DNA from: Laburnicola sp. R22_1
Taxonomy: Eukaryota; Ascomycota; Dothideomycetes; Pleosporales; Didymosphaeriaceae
Reading direction: 5' to 3'
Length of the DNA: 64,000 bases
Assembly: GCA_014281115.1 (NCBI GenBank)
Contig: JACONQ010000012.1
Span: 1,302,001-1,366,000 of the forward strand
Shown here piece by piece: positions 20,341-33,780 of the stretch (positions are counted from its first letter, which is position 1; each line of letters opens with the position of its first letter). Under the pieces are notes generated by a model. The model saw nothing but the letters and a program-made list of their open reading frames with translations, did not search any database and had not been told where the DNA came from. The translations under genes and the position numbers were made by a program.

Positions 20341-23300
20341 ACTACGTATATGTTTAAGTTTCTTTAGTTACCTATTCTTTCTATTTTTTATATCTTAAGG
20401 TGTATCTACTAGCCTTTACCCTAGTCTTATATAATCTTAACACTTTATAGCACGCTAACTCTAAGTCTAGAGTAGTTTTTTTATTAGAATATTTATATTC
20501 CTCTATGCCTATTATATCCTTTACAATTCCTATATCTACTTTTTTAATAACTACTTATGCTTTATTACTCTTTTTATATTAACCTAGCTATATTTATTAT
20601 AGAGTAAGCACACGTTTATAACTAACTATTTTTACTTTAGCTAGACTAGCTATTAAATAAACTATTTAAGCTTTTTAATTTTATAAGCTAGCAATTCTAT
20701 AATAATATAGTTTGTATCTATATAGTTAATACCCTTAGTATATAGGTCTATAGTTATTATAATAATTCTTAATAAGTTATTAACGCTATTAAATATATTA
20801 ATAATTATTCTTTGCTTAGAAAAGCTTATTCTACTATAAACAAGTGCAATATATATCTTATTCTAAATAATCTAGATAATAGTGTAAAACTTCTTAGTAA
20901 CATCTACTTAACTCTTAAAGAGCTTCTATACACCCTATAGCTATTAGTATAGTAATTTATTATAATTTATAATATATATATAATAGTATTAAGTAATATA
21001 ATTATTAATATCTTTATCTTAATTATAATTTTATTCCAGCACAGCTTCTTATTAAAGCAAAGTCCTAAACACGTACTCTTTCTTAATACCTTAATTTTTT
21101 AAATATACTATTACATATATGCCTCCTTTAAATTACCCTTAATAGCCTTACTAAAATTAGTAAATAAGAGTAACACTTTAAAGTTGCTAAAAATACTTTA
21201 TAGTTAGTTAGAATGCGTATCTATATTATACTTATTATAGAACTTATTAAGTAATAGCGCTGTGCCTATAATATATAGATTATAGTAAGACTTTAATATC
21301 TAATATTAATTATTCCACTCTTCTCTTATACTCTAGACGCTTCTTCTCTTTATTTACTAACTAAATAACGTTTTATATTATATCTCTACTTATCTAGTTT
21401 TATTTAATAATAATATCTTTCTAAATAAGTTTAATATCCGCTATTTTTAGTAAACGCTTTCTATCTAGCCTTTATATATATTTGTTGCATTTAATTAATA
21501 TTATCTATATAATATTTACTATAACCTTGCTATATTTAAGAAACTTATAGTCTTTAAGTATAGTATACTTTTTCTATCTTTCTTACTTTGCAAGCAGCCT
21601 ATATGCCACCTTTTTAAATTATATTAAGGATAGATAGTATTTTTATATAGCTATAAGAAAGGGTTTACCCTCTTATATTAGTATTTACTACAGCTGCTAT
21701 TTATAGGCTGTACTTAAAGGTAAGGTATTAGAGTATAGACTTATACATTCTTACGCTTTTAGAATTATAAGAGTTTTCTATATATCTTAGTTACTAAGAT
21801 ATTTAGATAATATAGTGTAAGAAGTAGATTATAATAAGCCTCTAGACTTACTACCTACTTTATTATATTAGTTAGAATAGCTCTAGTGTCTAGACTAGAC
21901 ATTTTAGTACTATTATTATTATAAGTTATTGTAAATCTTATAGTATATAACACACTATATTATATACCTACTATAGTTTATAGTAGTCTTTATCTCCTTT
22001 AGCTATATTATTATACTATAAGGTTCTATAAATACTAGCCAACTCTTTATCTATTAACGCCTAGGATAGCATTAGGTTAACTAGCTATATTTATAATAGT
22101 GGCTAAAAGTTATTAAGTGTGCTATAGATTTATTGCCACTTCCTTTCTATATATATATAATAGTTATTAAGCTCTTATATATATTACTCTTTAAGCTAGT
22201 TCTTTATAACACATCTTATTAGTTTATGTTTAATAGTAAGCCTAATTAGTAGTTTAGCAAATTTTACTATCTACGCTTAGTATAGTAGGCTTAAGATAAT
22301 ATTCCCCTAGTTACTACTAGTATTTACAACTATTATAATCTACTTATATTTTAGTAGTATTTAGTAGTTATATATCTATAAATTAGCTAAGTAAAAACAT
22401 AGTAGTAGGTATTAGTCCTATCTTAGATATAAACCTACTGCTCTTTTAAATAAATAACTTGCCTATTTTGTGTTTTTGCGCAAGATTAATAATTATTCTC
22501 TATCTTATAATCTAGAATCCTATAATTAACCTTACTAGACAGGGATGGGACTTCTTAACACTAGGACTAGACCTATTACCATTACTGCCATATCGCTCAC
22601 TCTATACAACTATTTTAGCTAATACTATCTATTAGTAAGAAAGTATTATAGAACCTAAAGTAAGGGCCTATATTATAGAAAATATAATTATATTATATAA
22701 TATTATAAGTGTGGCCTAGTTAAGTATAACTATCTACGCTATTGTGGCATATAACTATTCTATTATATAAGTGCGTATCTAGCTAAGATTAGTATTAATA
22801 GCCGCATTTACTCTATAAATAATGGTTAGCAAGATTCTAGTATTATATAGAGTTATAGTAACTTACTATAGTATGCGCTACGTCTTAGCTAGCTATTATT
22901 ATAATAATTACTATCTATACTTAGCATTTTAAAATCCACCTTTACTAAATAAATTAGCACTATCTATACTAATAGTCCTCTATACTTTATTCTTATTAAT
23001 AGCTATTATACTATATTAGAGTAATAAGGGTATTAGCAAAATATATAGCAATAGTGTATAGATTCTCTTTATACTATTAGTTTGTAATAAAGTATAACTA
23101 GGCTAAGATAGGTCGCTATTTAAATTATAGCTTTAGCGAAAGCCACTCTTTTTCTTATTCTATTATTATTGCCTCCCTCTAATTATTGTGTACTTGTCTA
23201 ACTTACTACTACTTAGGAAATTACTCTTCTTATTTTTCTATTATTATTATATCTTTCTTTAGTTATCTAATTTACTATCTGAGCTGTTGTCGCTAGTATA

Positions 23301-24619
23301 GAATATAGGAGTAGGATCTGTTATTTATTAATTTACTATAATTTATACTAAGTTTTGTCTAGTAACTTTTAATTCTTATCTTTTTATATTTATAATAAGT
23401 TAGAGTTAGGGTTTATATTAACTATACTATATTATTTATAGAGAGATGTGCAAAGTGCTAGAAGCTATTTATTTAGTATATTTATTAGTGCTATAGTATA
23501 GAGTAAGCATATTAGAAGATCTTTATTATAACTAGCAGTTACGCTATTATAATATTTTATTCTATTACTATAGTTACTACTAGTAGTTGCACTTCTATCT
23601 AAAGGACACTAGTTATCTTAATCTTTATTAGTTATATAACTCTAGATACCTATATATAAAATATATCTAGCGGCTTCTATATTAGTTTTAGGGTCTTTTA
23701 TATAATATCTTAAAGGGCGTTAAGTATAACTAGAGTTAGGTTCTTCTCTCTACTATTACGTCTACTTATTATTAGTATATAATTGCGTTAGATACTTAAT
23801 AATAAGTAGGTTAAAAACCTTCCCTCTTTGCATTAGTAACCTAAGTATTTATCTTATTTTCCCTAAATAAGTAGTTTGCAGTCTATATATTAGTATATAG
23901 AGTATTATTAATATAAAGTGCTTATAGCGTAGTTATATTAGCTATGTCTATATTATTATAAAGTAACTAAAGCCATCCAACTTATAAGTTATTATAATAT
24001 TGCCCTATAATAAACCCGCGTTTAGTCTATTATATCTGCCTTAGCCTTAGATATCTTTGTATTTTTATTTTATCCCTATAGGACTATTATTTAGAAATTA
24101 AGTCCAGCCTATTTGTGCTACTTCCTAGCTTTCTGCTTATCCTTTAGAATAGAGTTTAAAAGTTTGTAGACTATCTTAAAGTGTTTATTAGCTTATAGTT
24201 TTGCTATTATATTATTACGCGCGGTCTTATATACTTTTATCTATAATAATACTAGGTTAAATAATAGCAGGTACCTATTAATTTTGTTAGTTGCATATTG
24301 TACTATATTATAGTATACTTCTATCTTTTATTTAATAAGCTAAAAACCTTTTACAATTATATTCTTTGGCGTTTATTATAGATACTTTATAATAGTCTCC
24401 TTACACTATTTTATATTTAGCTAATCTTTGGCTACTCTTATTATAGTCATATTTGCACGTATAGTATAGATATAGATAAGGTTGTATATATATAATTGCA
24501 TAGCGTAAAGAGATTAGTTCTAAGTTATTATTATTAGTAGCTATTAGTAGTTACTTAACTCTACTAGTGCCTTAGCTGTATAACTTACCTAAGACTAGCG
24601 CAATTAGACTAGCGCGGTT

Positions 24620-25400
24620 AACTATTCGCCTTTACTATAGGTTACTTTATTCTGCAGTTATTATATATTACTATAGTAAATTACTATAATATGCTCTTCT
24701 TTTAGCTTTCTTTATAGTTACCTTAAACTACTAACCTATATTACACTTTAAATGCTTTACTTTTAAATAGTATAATAAATTACGATAACCTGCCCTTTTC
24801 TTAATTTACTTTATAGCTACCTTAGACTATAAACCTAAGTTGCGCTTTAGGTGCCCTACTTTTAAATAGTATAATAAATTACTATAACCTACTCTTCTCT
24901 TAATTTGCTTTGTAGTTACCTTAGACTACTAATCTAGATTACACTTTAAGTGCCCTACTCTTAGATAGTATAATAAATTACTATAACCTACCCTTTTCTT
25001 AATATACTTTATAGCTATCTTAGACTATAAACCTATATTACGCTTTGGAAGCTTTATATTTAAATAGTATAGTAAATTACTATAATATATCCTTTTCTTA
25101 GCTTACTTTGCAGCTACTTTAGACTATAATTTTATATTACGCTTTAGAAGCTTTATATTTAAATAGTATAGTAAATTACTATAATATATCCTTCTCTTAG
25201 CTTACTTTGCAGTTATCTTTGCACTTCTAGATTATATCGCGCCTATAAGGTCCTACTATTAAATAGTATGGTGAATTACTATAACTTAATAGATAAGTAG
25301 TAAATACCTACACTATAAGGCTATACTAGCTAAATATAAAAGTCTAGTTATAAATAGCATAATAAGTTACTATAACTAGTATTGTTTCCCTTTAGTATAT
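24620..25400. repeat. ~118-bp tandem repeat inside copy A
   Basis: Successive units contain CTTAGCTTTCTTTATAGTTA-like and AAATAGTATAATAAATTACT blocks at about 118-bp spacing, five to six times. A shorter version of the same array lies at 33,290-33,780 in copy B, so the array belonged to the ancestral element and changed copy number. Confidence 0.7.
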
Positions 25401-26600
25401 AGTATTCTAATATTAAATATATTTATAAACACAAATCTAACTAATTTATTATAGACTCTTAACTATTAGTAAGTATTAGCTAAGTAGCGTTAATGTGTTT
25501 ACGCTATATAGGTATGTATAGGTTTTTAGTTTATAGTATAATTCTTAGTAATAAATAGAATCTTATAATCTTATCTTACGTGAAATCTTTATTACTAACT
25601 TTATTCTAATATTAGAACGTCTTTAGAGACACCTTATAGTGTGGTTTACCTAATAAGTTTTATATACTATATAAGTTTTTATTTTAGAATACTTAGTAGT
25701 GTATTATAGTATAAGCAGGTGTGGTAAGTATACCTTTTAGGTTCTTACACTTATTAACTAAAATTACTAGCTATACTCTTATGCCGCGGTCTTTTAGCGT
25801 ATAGGCCTAGTTAAAAATAAGGCTTTACAACTTAAATAGGATAGATATATTCCTAATACTATACTATAAGTGCCACTTTTATTATCTAGCCCTATTAAAT
25901 AGTTTGTAACTAGAGGCCATAGTTGCTTTCCTTCTTCTTTTTATTTTATTTTAGTGTATATAATGCTTTTATAGGTAAGCTTACTAGTGTAGTCTATTTT
26001 TTATAATATTAGCTTATTATCTTTTAGTTATTAAATTAGACACTTTAAGTATATATATATTACTAGGGCTAGAAGCTAGTTATTGCACTTATTATATATA
26101 GTAACTAGAATATTATTAAATCTTATAGAGGACTCTTCTATAACTACTATAGATATGTTTTAAATAAGGCGCTAGCGCTTTAGAATAGGTGTGCGCGTAT
26201 TCTACCTACTACTAGTTATAGCCTATATTTTATATACTTGTGTATTTTGTCTACTATTAATATTGTCTCCTTTTACTTTACTACACTAGACTTAATAGTA
26301 CAATAAGGCTATATTTTATAGTATATTAAAAACTATATTTATAAAACCTATATTATTAATAACTTTGCACTCTAAGAGGTCTTAAACATACTTAAGTATT
26401 GTTTGCTTAACACTTATAATATTAGGTAGTTTGTCTAGCTATAGGTAGTTAAAATCGACATACTTATTACCTATTATATTTTATATAATAATATTAATTA
26501 TGCTATAGAATATAGTTGTGTTGCAGCCAAATAGTCTAGCTAGATCCTATACTATTATACTATTAGGGTTAGAGTCTTGTATTTTATAAAAGTATATTAT

Positions 26601-26881
26601 ATTAATAAGTTCTATTAAGTAGGTCTACTAATAGTAATGCAAATATATAGAATTAAATAAATAAACTTAATAGTAGGCATAATTATAATTCTAAGTCTAT
26701 TGTGTATAAAGTATACTAGTGCAATAATTATTAGGATTACTTATATGCACTATAATTAAATGCTCATATAGAATATATAGTAGTTGTTTTAAGCTCTAAT
26801 GTATATTAAATTACCTAGCTAAAGAGTTATGGTTAGTATTACTAAAGTGGTATACTTATCTTAACTAAACTAGTAGCACTT

Positions 26882-26941
<60 letters not shown>

Positions 26942-27339
26942 TTCTAAAAATATTCAAATATTAGATATGTTAGTGTGGGACAAAGGCGCTAGTTTAATTT
27001 TAATAAAAATAAAAGCTAAATATACTATAATAAAAACTCTAGTAAATAGTATTACTTCTTCTTAGCAAATAGTGTTCTATCACTTAAATAATATATAAGC
27101 ATTTCTATAGAGTAGGACTAAAGAAGTGGTATACTTATCTTATATTAAAGAGAGAAAGTTCTAGGTACTAGAACCTAGATTTTAGATATCCTTTTTGCAT
27201 TCTTTATAGAATACTTTAAAGTATAGTTTAGATTAAGGGCTTAGAGAGTATATTTTTGTGCCTATAAGCGCTTATTATATACAATGTACAGATAACTATA
27301 TAGATGTGCTTTATTTAAGTGCGCCCTATATTATTTTAA
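26601..27339. other. AT-rich spacer between copies A and B
   Basis: About 740 bp containing the CTA microsatellite and otherwise unrecognised AT-rich sequence. It may be the remainder of the element ends or older host DNA. Confidence 0.4.
26882..26941. repeat. (CTA)20 microsatellite
   Basis: A perfect run of about 20 CTA/ACT triplets between copies A and B. It is uninterrupted, so it expanded after most RIP mutation. Confidence 0.95.
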
Positions 27340-28703
27340 AATTACTATAGCTTACTATATTTAAGTAGTAGTTGTAATTTCCTCTAAGTACGCATATGTT
27401 TAATTCTAAATTACTGTAACTTACTATATTATAGTACTAATTATAATTCCTTCTACTACGCCCTATATTAATTCTAAATTACTATAACTTACTGCGTTCT
27501 AGTAATAGTTATAATTTCCTCTAAATGCGTGTGCATTTAATTTTAAATTACTATAACTTATTATATTATAGTACTAGTTATAATTTCTTCTACTACGCCC
27601 TATATTAATTCTAAATTACTATAACTTACTATATTCTAGTAATGGTTATAATTTCCTCTAAATATATGTATGTTTAATTTTAAATTACTATAACTTATTA
27701 TATTATAGTACTAGTTATAATTTCTTTTACTACGTTCTAGCAATAGTTGTAATTTACTTTAACTGCGTATATTATTAAATTTGTTTAGTTAACTATTATA
27801 GCTACTTTTCTTATATTAAGTAGCCTCTATTAGCCTTTTTATTAGCATTATCTTGTCTTAACGCCTTGCGATATATTAGCATCTAGGTTAATATCTTTGC
27901 TAGAATTCTTGCCTCTACTTATGCCTATTGTGTCCTTTGTAATAACTATATTTGCTTCTTTAAAAACTCTTTAAAAACTACATTATATTAACTACGCTTT
28001 ATTACCATTGCGCATTTATAACTAACTTGGCTACTCTAGCTACTTATTAGATAAACTATCTAAACTTTTTAATCTTAGGCACTGGCAATTTAATAATAAC
28101 GTAGTTTACACCTATAAGATTAACGCCCTTTGTATATAAGTTAATATTTATTATAATAACTTTTAATAAGTTATTAATATTATTAAATTAAATACGTTAA
28201 TAATTGTTTTTGCTTAGGGAAGTTTAGCCCACTATAGATAAGGGCGATATATACCTTATTCTTAATAATCTAGTTAATGTTTTAAAACTTCTTAGTAGTA
28301 TTTACTAGACTCTTAAGAAGCTTTTATACACCCTATAACTATTAGTATAGTAAATTATTGCACTTTATAATATATATATAATAGCATAGAATAATATAAT
28401 AATTACTATTTTTGTTTTAATAAGAATCTTACTTTAGTGTGGCTTTTTATTAGTGTTAAGCCTAGAACGCGTGCTCTTCCTTAATATTTTAATCTTATAA
28501 AGATATTATTGCAGGTATGTCCACTTTAAATTGTTCTAAATAGTCTTACTAAAATTAGTAAATAAGGGCAATACTTAAAGGTTGCTATATATATTATATA
28601 GTTAGTTAGAATGTGTATCTATACTATACTTATTATAGAACTTAATAAGTAATAGCACTATGCCTATAATATATAGGTTATAATAGGACTTTAATATGCT
28701 AAT

Positions 28704-28991
28704 TGTTGAATGGGTACTCTACAGCTAGCTGTATAGACATCGAATTCTAATCCTCTATACTGGCAAGCGTGGAGGGTGTACGGGGCGATCGTACGAGGAA
28801 AGGAAATAACATAACAGAACGACTTGGTATTGATTGCTTGTCTCTAGAGAGGGTGCGGATGGAAAGGAGAAGATCTTGCGGCGCACGGGCCGCGGCGCAC
28901 GGGCATCACGTGATCCCCACGTGATGCCATCGTGCGGCAATATTGAAACCTCAACACCCTCAGGTGCCCTTGCCCGTACGGTGTACGGACA
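28704..28991. mobile_element. Solo LTR, 288 bp, with 5-bp TSD
   Basis: Starts TGTTGAATGGG and ends GTACGGACA (TGT...ACA), flanked by CTAAT at 28,699-28,703 and 28,992-28,996. Copy A has a single CTAAT at the matching place (near 21,300), so the pre-insertion site is visible. The element is much richer in G+C than its host. It contains a CACGTGATCCCCACGTGAT palindrome and a repeated GCGGCGCACGGG motif. No internal retrotransposon region is present, so it formed by LTR-LTR recombination. I infer a Copia- or Gypsy-type parent. Confidence 0.9.
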
Positions 28992-30276
28992 CTAATATTA
29001 ATTGTTTCGCTCTTTTTTTTTGCTCTACGCACTTTCTTTTCTTATTATAGTTTCTATATAGTATTTTGTATTACATCCCTGCTAGTTTAGCTATACTTAA
29101 TTAGGATATTTTTTTGCATAAGTTTTATATCCGCTATCTTTAGTAGAGGCTTTTTATCTAGTCTTAATATATACTTATCTTATTTAATTAATAGTGTCTA
29201 TATAATGTTTGCTATAATCTTGCTATAGCTAAGAAACTTAGGATCTTTAAGTATAATATACTTATTTTTCGCCTTCTTTACTTTGTGAGTAGTTTATATA
29301 GCGCCTTTTTAGATTATATTAAATATTAACACAATCTCTTTATATAGCTGTGGAGAAGGTTTCGCCTATTTTTTAAGGGATTTTAATAAAGCTTCTACTT
29401 TTAGGCTGTACTTAAATATAAGATATTAGAGTATAGACTTATGCTTATTTGCGCTTTTAAATTTATAAAACTCTTTCTAGTGTTATAGTTACTAAGACTT
29501 CTAGGCTAGAAAGTAGGAGAGGTAGTTTGCAATAATTTAAGGCCTATTCTCTCTTAGTATCCTAGATATAATCTAATACACACTAGGATACCTATTATCT
29601 AGCCTTGCCTTTATAGCTTAGTATTTGTAGAATATACTAAATATCTATAATTAGGTTAAATATATATTGTGTCTTTTATTCTAGAATATATTACCCACAT
29701 CTATAAGCTTCTTATATATTTCTATATTACGCTTCCCTATTTTAATAACTAGGATTATTTTTTTACTTTATAAGTTAATTAGATATAACGTAAGTAAGAT
29801 ATATATTCTTTAGGTCTTGGGACTTACTACCTAGTATATTGCGTCTATAGAAATGGCTTGTAGGTCTAGACTAGAACTAGTGGCTTTATTTTACGTAGCT
29901 AGAACCTATTAAGCGTGCTATAAACTTATTTTTATTCTTTCTCTGCCTATGTATAATATTTATTAACCTTTTATAAATATTACTCTTAAAGCTTGTTTTT
30001 ATTATGCGCCTTATTAGTTTGTATTTAATAGTAAGTCTAAATTATAGTTTAGGGAATATTATTATTAGCGCTTAGTATAGTATACTTAATATAATATTTA
30101 TTTAGTTACTACTAGTGTTTACAACTATTATAATCTAGCTATATCTAGGTAGTATTTAGTAGTTGTGTATTTAAGAATTAATTAAGTAAGGACATAGTAG
30201 TGGGTATTAGACCTAGCTTAGGCATAGACCTGCTGTTTCTTTAGGTAGGTAGGGCTTCTCTATTTCTTATTTTTAT

Positions 30277-30899
30277 ATTATTATTAACGTTTCTATTACT
30301 TCTAAATTTTCTGTAAAGTAAATACAGCTATAGGCAAATCGTATAAGTGGATAAGGGGCACTTTCCCCTAGTGAAAAAAGCCCTTTAAAGGGGGTCAAGG
30401 GAAAACTAACACTAGTGGCCTGTTGTCCGTCCAAAGCGTGAATTAAAATTTCTAACAAAGTTTTTTCTAAATTAGAAGATAGTAATATGCCTTAATTAAC
30501 TTTCTTGTCCTATAAGTTTAAATCTTAATAACTTATTATGACTAGTAACTAGTTAAAGATTTTTTAATTATTAGAGGTACTTGCTAATAGCTTTTCCATC
30601 CTATAAGTTTAATCTAGTAACTTAGTTAAGACTAGCTCAAATAGTTAGAAATTTCTTAATTATTAGAGATACTAGCTTATTTAGGCTGCTTTTCTTCTTA
30701 TCTACAAAGATTAGTTTTTTGGTGTTTAAAAATTAGAGAGGGAGAGAGCGAGATTCGAACTCGCTAAGAAGTCTAAGTTTTCGCTTATTTCTAGACTAAA
30801 ATCCTCGCTTATGGTCCCCCACCACAGCGTAGATTTACTATCTAGACTTCTGCTATACTTAGACAATCTTACGCCCGTATCCACTATAATACGCCCCTC
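30277..30899 (-). mobile_element. tRNA-derived SINE, 623 bp, with 11-bp TSD
   Basis: Flanked by CTTATTTTTAT at 30,266-30,276 and 30,900-30,910. On the minus strand it begins with a tRNA-like head. GGAGGGG (counting the shared G at 30,900) can pair with TCTCTCC after the T arm, a GTAT/ATAC D stem encloses an A-box-like TATTATAGTGGATA (30,875-30,892), and a perfect T arm GCGAG-TTCGAAT-CTCGC supplies the B box (30,748-30,764). The A-to-B spacing, over 110 bp, is far longer than in a tRNA. The body holds two ~90-bp tandem units (30,501-30,590 and 30,591-30,680). The 3' end is TTAATAATAAT. Copy A lacks the insertion. Confidence 0.85.
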
Positions 30900-31428
30900 C
30901 TTATTTTTATATAAGGTTAATAATCTTTCTTTATCTTATAATCTAGTATCTTATAATTAATCTTACTAGATAAGGGTGAGACTTTCTAATGCTAGGACTA
31001 GACCTATTACTACTACTACTACTACTATATTGCTTACTCTATATAACTATCTTAGCTAATACTATTTACTAGTAGGAAAGTATTCTAGAGCCTAGGGCAA
31101 GGGCCTATATTATAGGGAATAGGATTATATTGTATAATATTATAAGCGTGGCCTAGTTAAGTATAAATATCTATACTATTATAGCGTATAACTATTCTAT
31201 TATATAAGCGCGTGTCTAGCTAAGTTTAGCGTTAATAGCTGCATTTGCTCTATAAATAATTATTAGTAAGATTTTAGTATTATGTAGAGTTATAGTAACT
31301 TACTATAGCACACACTTAATCTTATTTAGCTATTATTATAGTAACTGCTTATTATATTAAGTATTTTAAAGCCCCCCTTTTTTAAATATATTAACTTTAT
31401 TAGCTTTAATAATCTTTTATACTTTGTT

Positions 31429-31558
31429 TCTCCTTTTTTTTATTATTACCTTTTTACGCCTTTTTTAATTACTAAGCAGGGGGCTCTGCTTTTTTTATCA
31501 TGTTGTTTGAGATGAATGCCTTTGTCGTCCTACTCCTAGGTAGATAAAATAACGCCAC
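31429..31558 (+). mobile_element. 130-bp retroposon fragment with 10-bp TSD
   Basis: Flanked by ATACTTTGTT at 31,419-31,428 and 31,559-31,568 and absent from copy A. Its sequence matches, inverted, the left end of the 1,124-bp insertion at 57,642. Both contain AATTACTAAGCAG[A/G]GGGC-type and TATTATTACCTTTTT blocks and end ATAAAATAA[C/T]GCCAC. The shared end with loss of the other end fits a 5'-truncated retroposon whose 3' end is GCCAC. Confidence 0.75.
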
Positions 31559-33289
31559 ATACTTTGTTCTTATTAATAGGTATTGCGCTATAATAAGGTA
31601 ATAGGATTATAGACAAATTGTGTAATAATAATAAGTAGGTTCTCTTTATACTATTAAATTGCGATAAAGCGCAACTGCTCTAGGATAGATTGCTATCTAA
31701 ATTATAACTTTACTAGGGGCTGCTCTTTTTTTATACTACTATTATTGCCTTTCTCTAGCTAGTAGGGGGCTATCTAAGCTACTATTATCTAGGGAGACGC
31801 TCTTCTCTTTATGCTGCTATTGCTACCTTTTTTTAATTATTTTTAGTAGGGTGTTATCTAGACCACTACTATATAGGGATATATTTTATTAAACTATTAC
31901 AATAGTAGTGTTCTTCTTTAGTTATCGAATTTGCTATCTAAGCTATTATTGCTAGTATATAATATAGGTGTAGGATTTGTTATTTGTTAGTTTAGTATAA
32001 TTTATACTAAGTTTGGTTTAGGAACTTTTAATTCTTACCTCTTTATATTTATAATATACTAGGGTTAGAGTCTATCTTAACTACACTATATTATTTATAG
32101 TGAGATATATATAGTACTAGTAGTTATTTATCTAGTATATCTATTAGCGCTTTAGTATAGGGTAAGTATATTAAAAGTCTATATACTCTTTATTATAACA
32201 TAAGGGTGCGCTACTATAATATTCTACTCTATTACTCTAGCTACTACTAATAATTACACTTCTATCTAAAGGACGCTAGTTATTCTAATCTTTATTAGGT
32301 GCTAGGTTCTAGATGCTTATTAGTTAAACGTATTTAATTTTATTTAGAATACTAAAAGGTTCTCTTATATAATATTCTTAAGCGTGTTAAGTGTAACTAA
32401 TATTAGGCCTACCTTTCTATCTTTATAACTAGTTATTATTAGCATGTGCTTATATTAAATAATTAATAAGAGGTAGATTAAATTTTTTTCTTTAAGGAAG
32501 TAATTTAAATATTAATTTTATTCTCTCTAAACGCGCAGTTTATACTTTATATACTAGTAGCTAGAGTATTATTAATACGAAGCCTTTGTATCTTAGTTGC
32601 GCTAGCTATATTAGTGCTTACTACTAAGGTAGTAGAGCCTTTTTAAGATGTATTAAGTTATAATAACTCTATGCTTTAACTCTTTGTTCTTGCCCTAGAT
32701 ACTAACCTAACTATAGCATTCACAGAGGCCTTTTTTATTTACTACACTGCTGCCTAGAGACTAAGCTCTACTACTCTACACTACTTTTTAGCTTCTGCCT
32801 TATCTTTTAGCACAGAGTTTAGAAGTTTCTAGATTATCTTAATGTAGTTGTCTATTTATATATTCCTTATAACTTTATTATATATAACTTTATAGTTGTC
32901 TGTTTATAATATAACATTAAATAAGACTAGATTGTAGTCTATTTTTTTAATGCGTAGTTTACTATCTCTTGCTAAACGCCTACCTTTTGCCTAATAAGCT
33001 AGAGACCTCTTATTATAATATTCTTTAGTATTTGTTGTGGGTATTTTAACGCAGTCTCTTTATACTATTTTAAATTAGACAGATTGTTTGCTATAGCTAT
33101 AACTATAATTAAAATGGCACACGCAGTATTAATATAAAAAAGAATGTATATATATAATTACGTAGTGTAGAGAAATTAGTTTTGGGTTATTATTATCTAT
33201 AGCTATTAGTTATTGCGTAACTTTGGCTTAGTAGTAATTAGGCTAGCATAATTAGACTAGCGCGGTTAACTATTTGCCTTTATTATAGA

Positions 33290-33780
33290 CTATAGTAAAT
33301 TACTATAATATACCCTACTATATTCTACAGCTATTGCATATTACTATAGTAAATTACTATAATATACCCTTCTCTTAGCTTTCTTTATAGTTACCTTAGA
33401 CTATTAACCTATATTATGCTTTAAATGCCCTACTCTTAGATAGTATAATAAATTACTATAATCTACCCTTCCCTTAACTTACTTTGCAGCTATCTTAGAC
33501 TATAAACCTAGATTACGCTTCAGGTGCCCTACTCTTAGATAGTATAATAAATTACTATAACCTACTCTTCCCTTAACTTGTTTTGCAGCTATATTGCACT
33601 ATTAAACTATATTATACTTAGGGAATCTAACACTTTTATAGTATAATAAATTACTATAACCTATAGCAACTAAATCTAATTTTGCAATTATCTTTCTACT
33701 ACTAGACTATATTATACCTATAAGGTTCTATTATTAAATAGCATAGTTAGTTACTATAACCTAATAAATAACTAGTGTAT
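33290..33780. repeat. ~118-bp tandem repeat inside copy B
   Basis: Three to four units of the array described in copy A (TAGTATAATAAATTACTATA at about 118-bp spacing). Fewer units than A. Confidence 0.65.

Larger units (their letters stand above)
19990..26600 (-). mobile_element. Unidentified ~6.6 kb RIP-mutated repeat unit, copy A
   Basis: Matches copy B (27,340-35,060) in the same order along its whole length. Shared landmarks are the satellite at 20,010-20,340, the AGACTAGCGCGGTTAACTAT block near 24,608 and the GGCGCTAGCGCTTTAGAATA block near 26,168. The better-preserved frame appears to run on the minus strand from near 25,925, with a recognisable run such as KDRGIRVQLVILVNK. I do not recognise the protein. 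Both copies have tandem-repeat tracts at one edge and internally. Length and decay suggest an autonomous transposon; the class is undetermined. Confidence 0.6.

Noticed and set aside
26882..26941. (CTA)n as the 3' tail of a LINE
   Set aside because: No reverse transcriptase, target duplication or polarity supports it; it is treated as a plain microsatellite.
30738..30900. A free-standing tRNA gene on the minus strand (perfect T arm, A box)
   Set aside because: The A and B boxes are over 110 bp apart, no clear anticodon arm is visible, and the sequence is the exact 5' end of a TSD-bounded 623-bp insertion, so a SINE head is the better reading.
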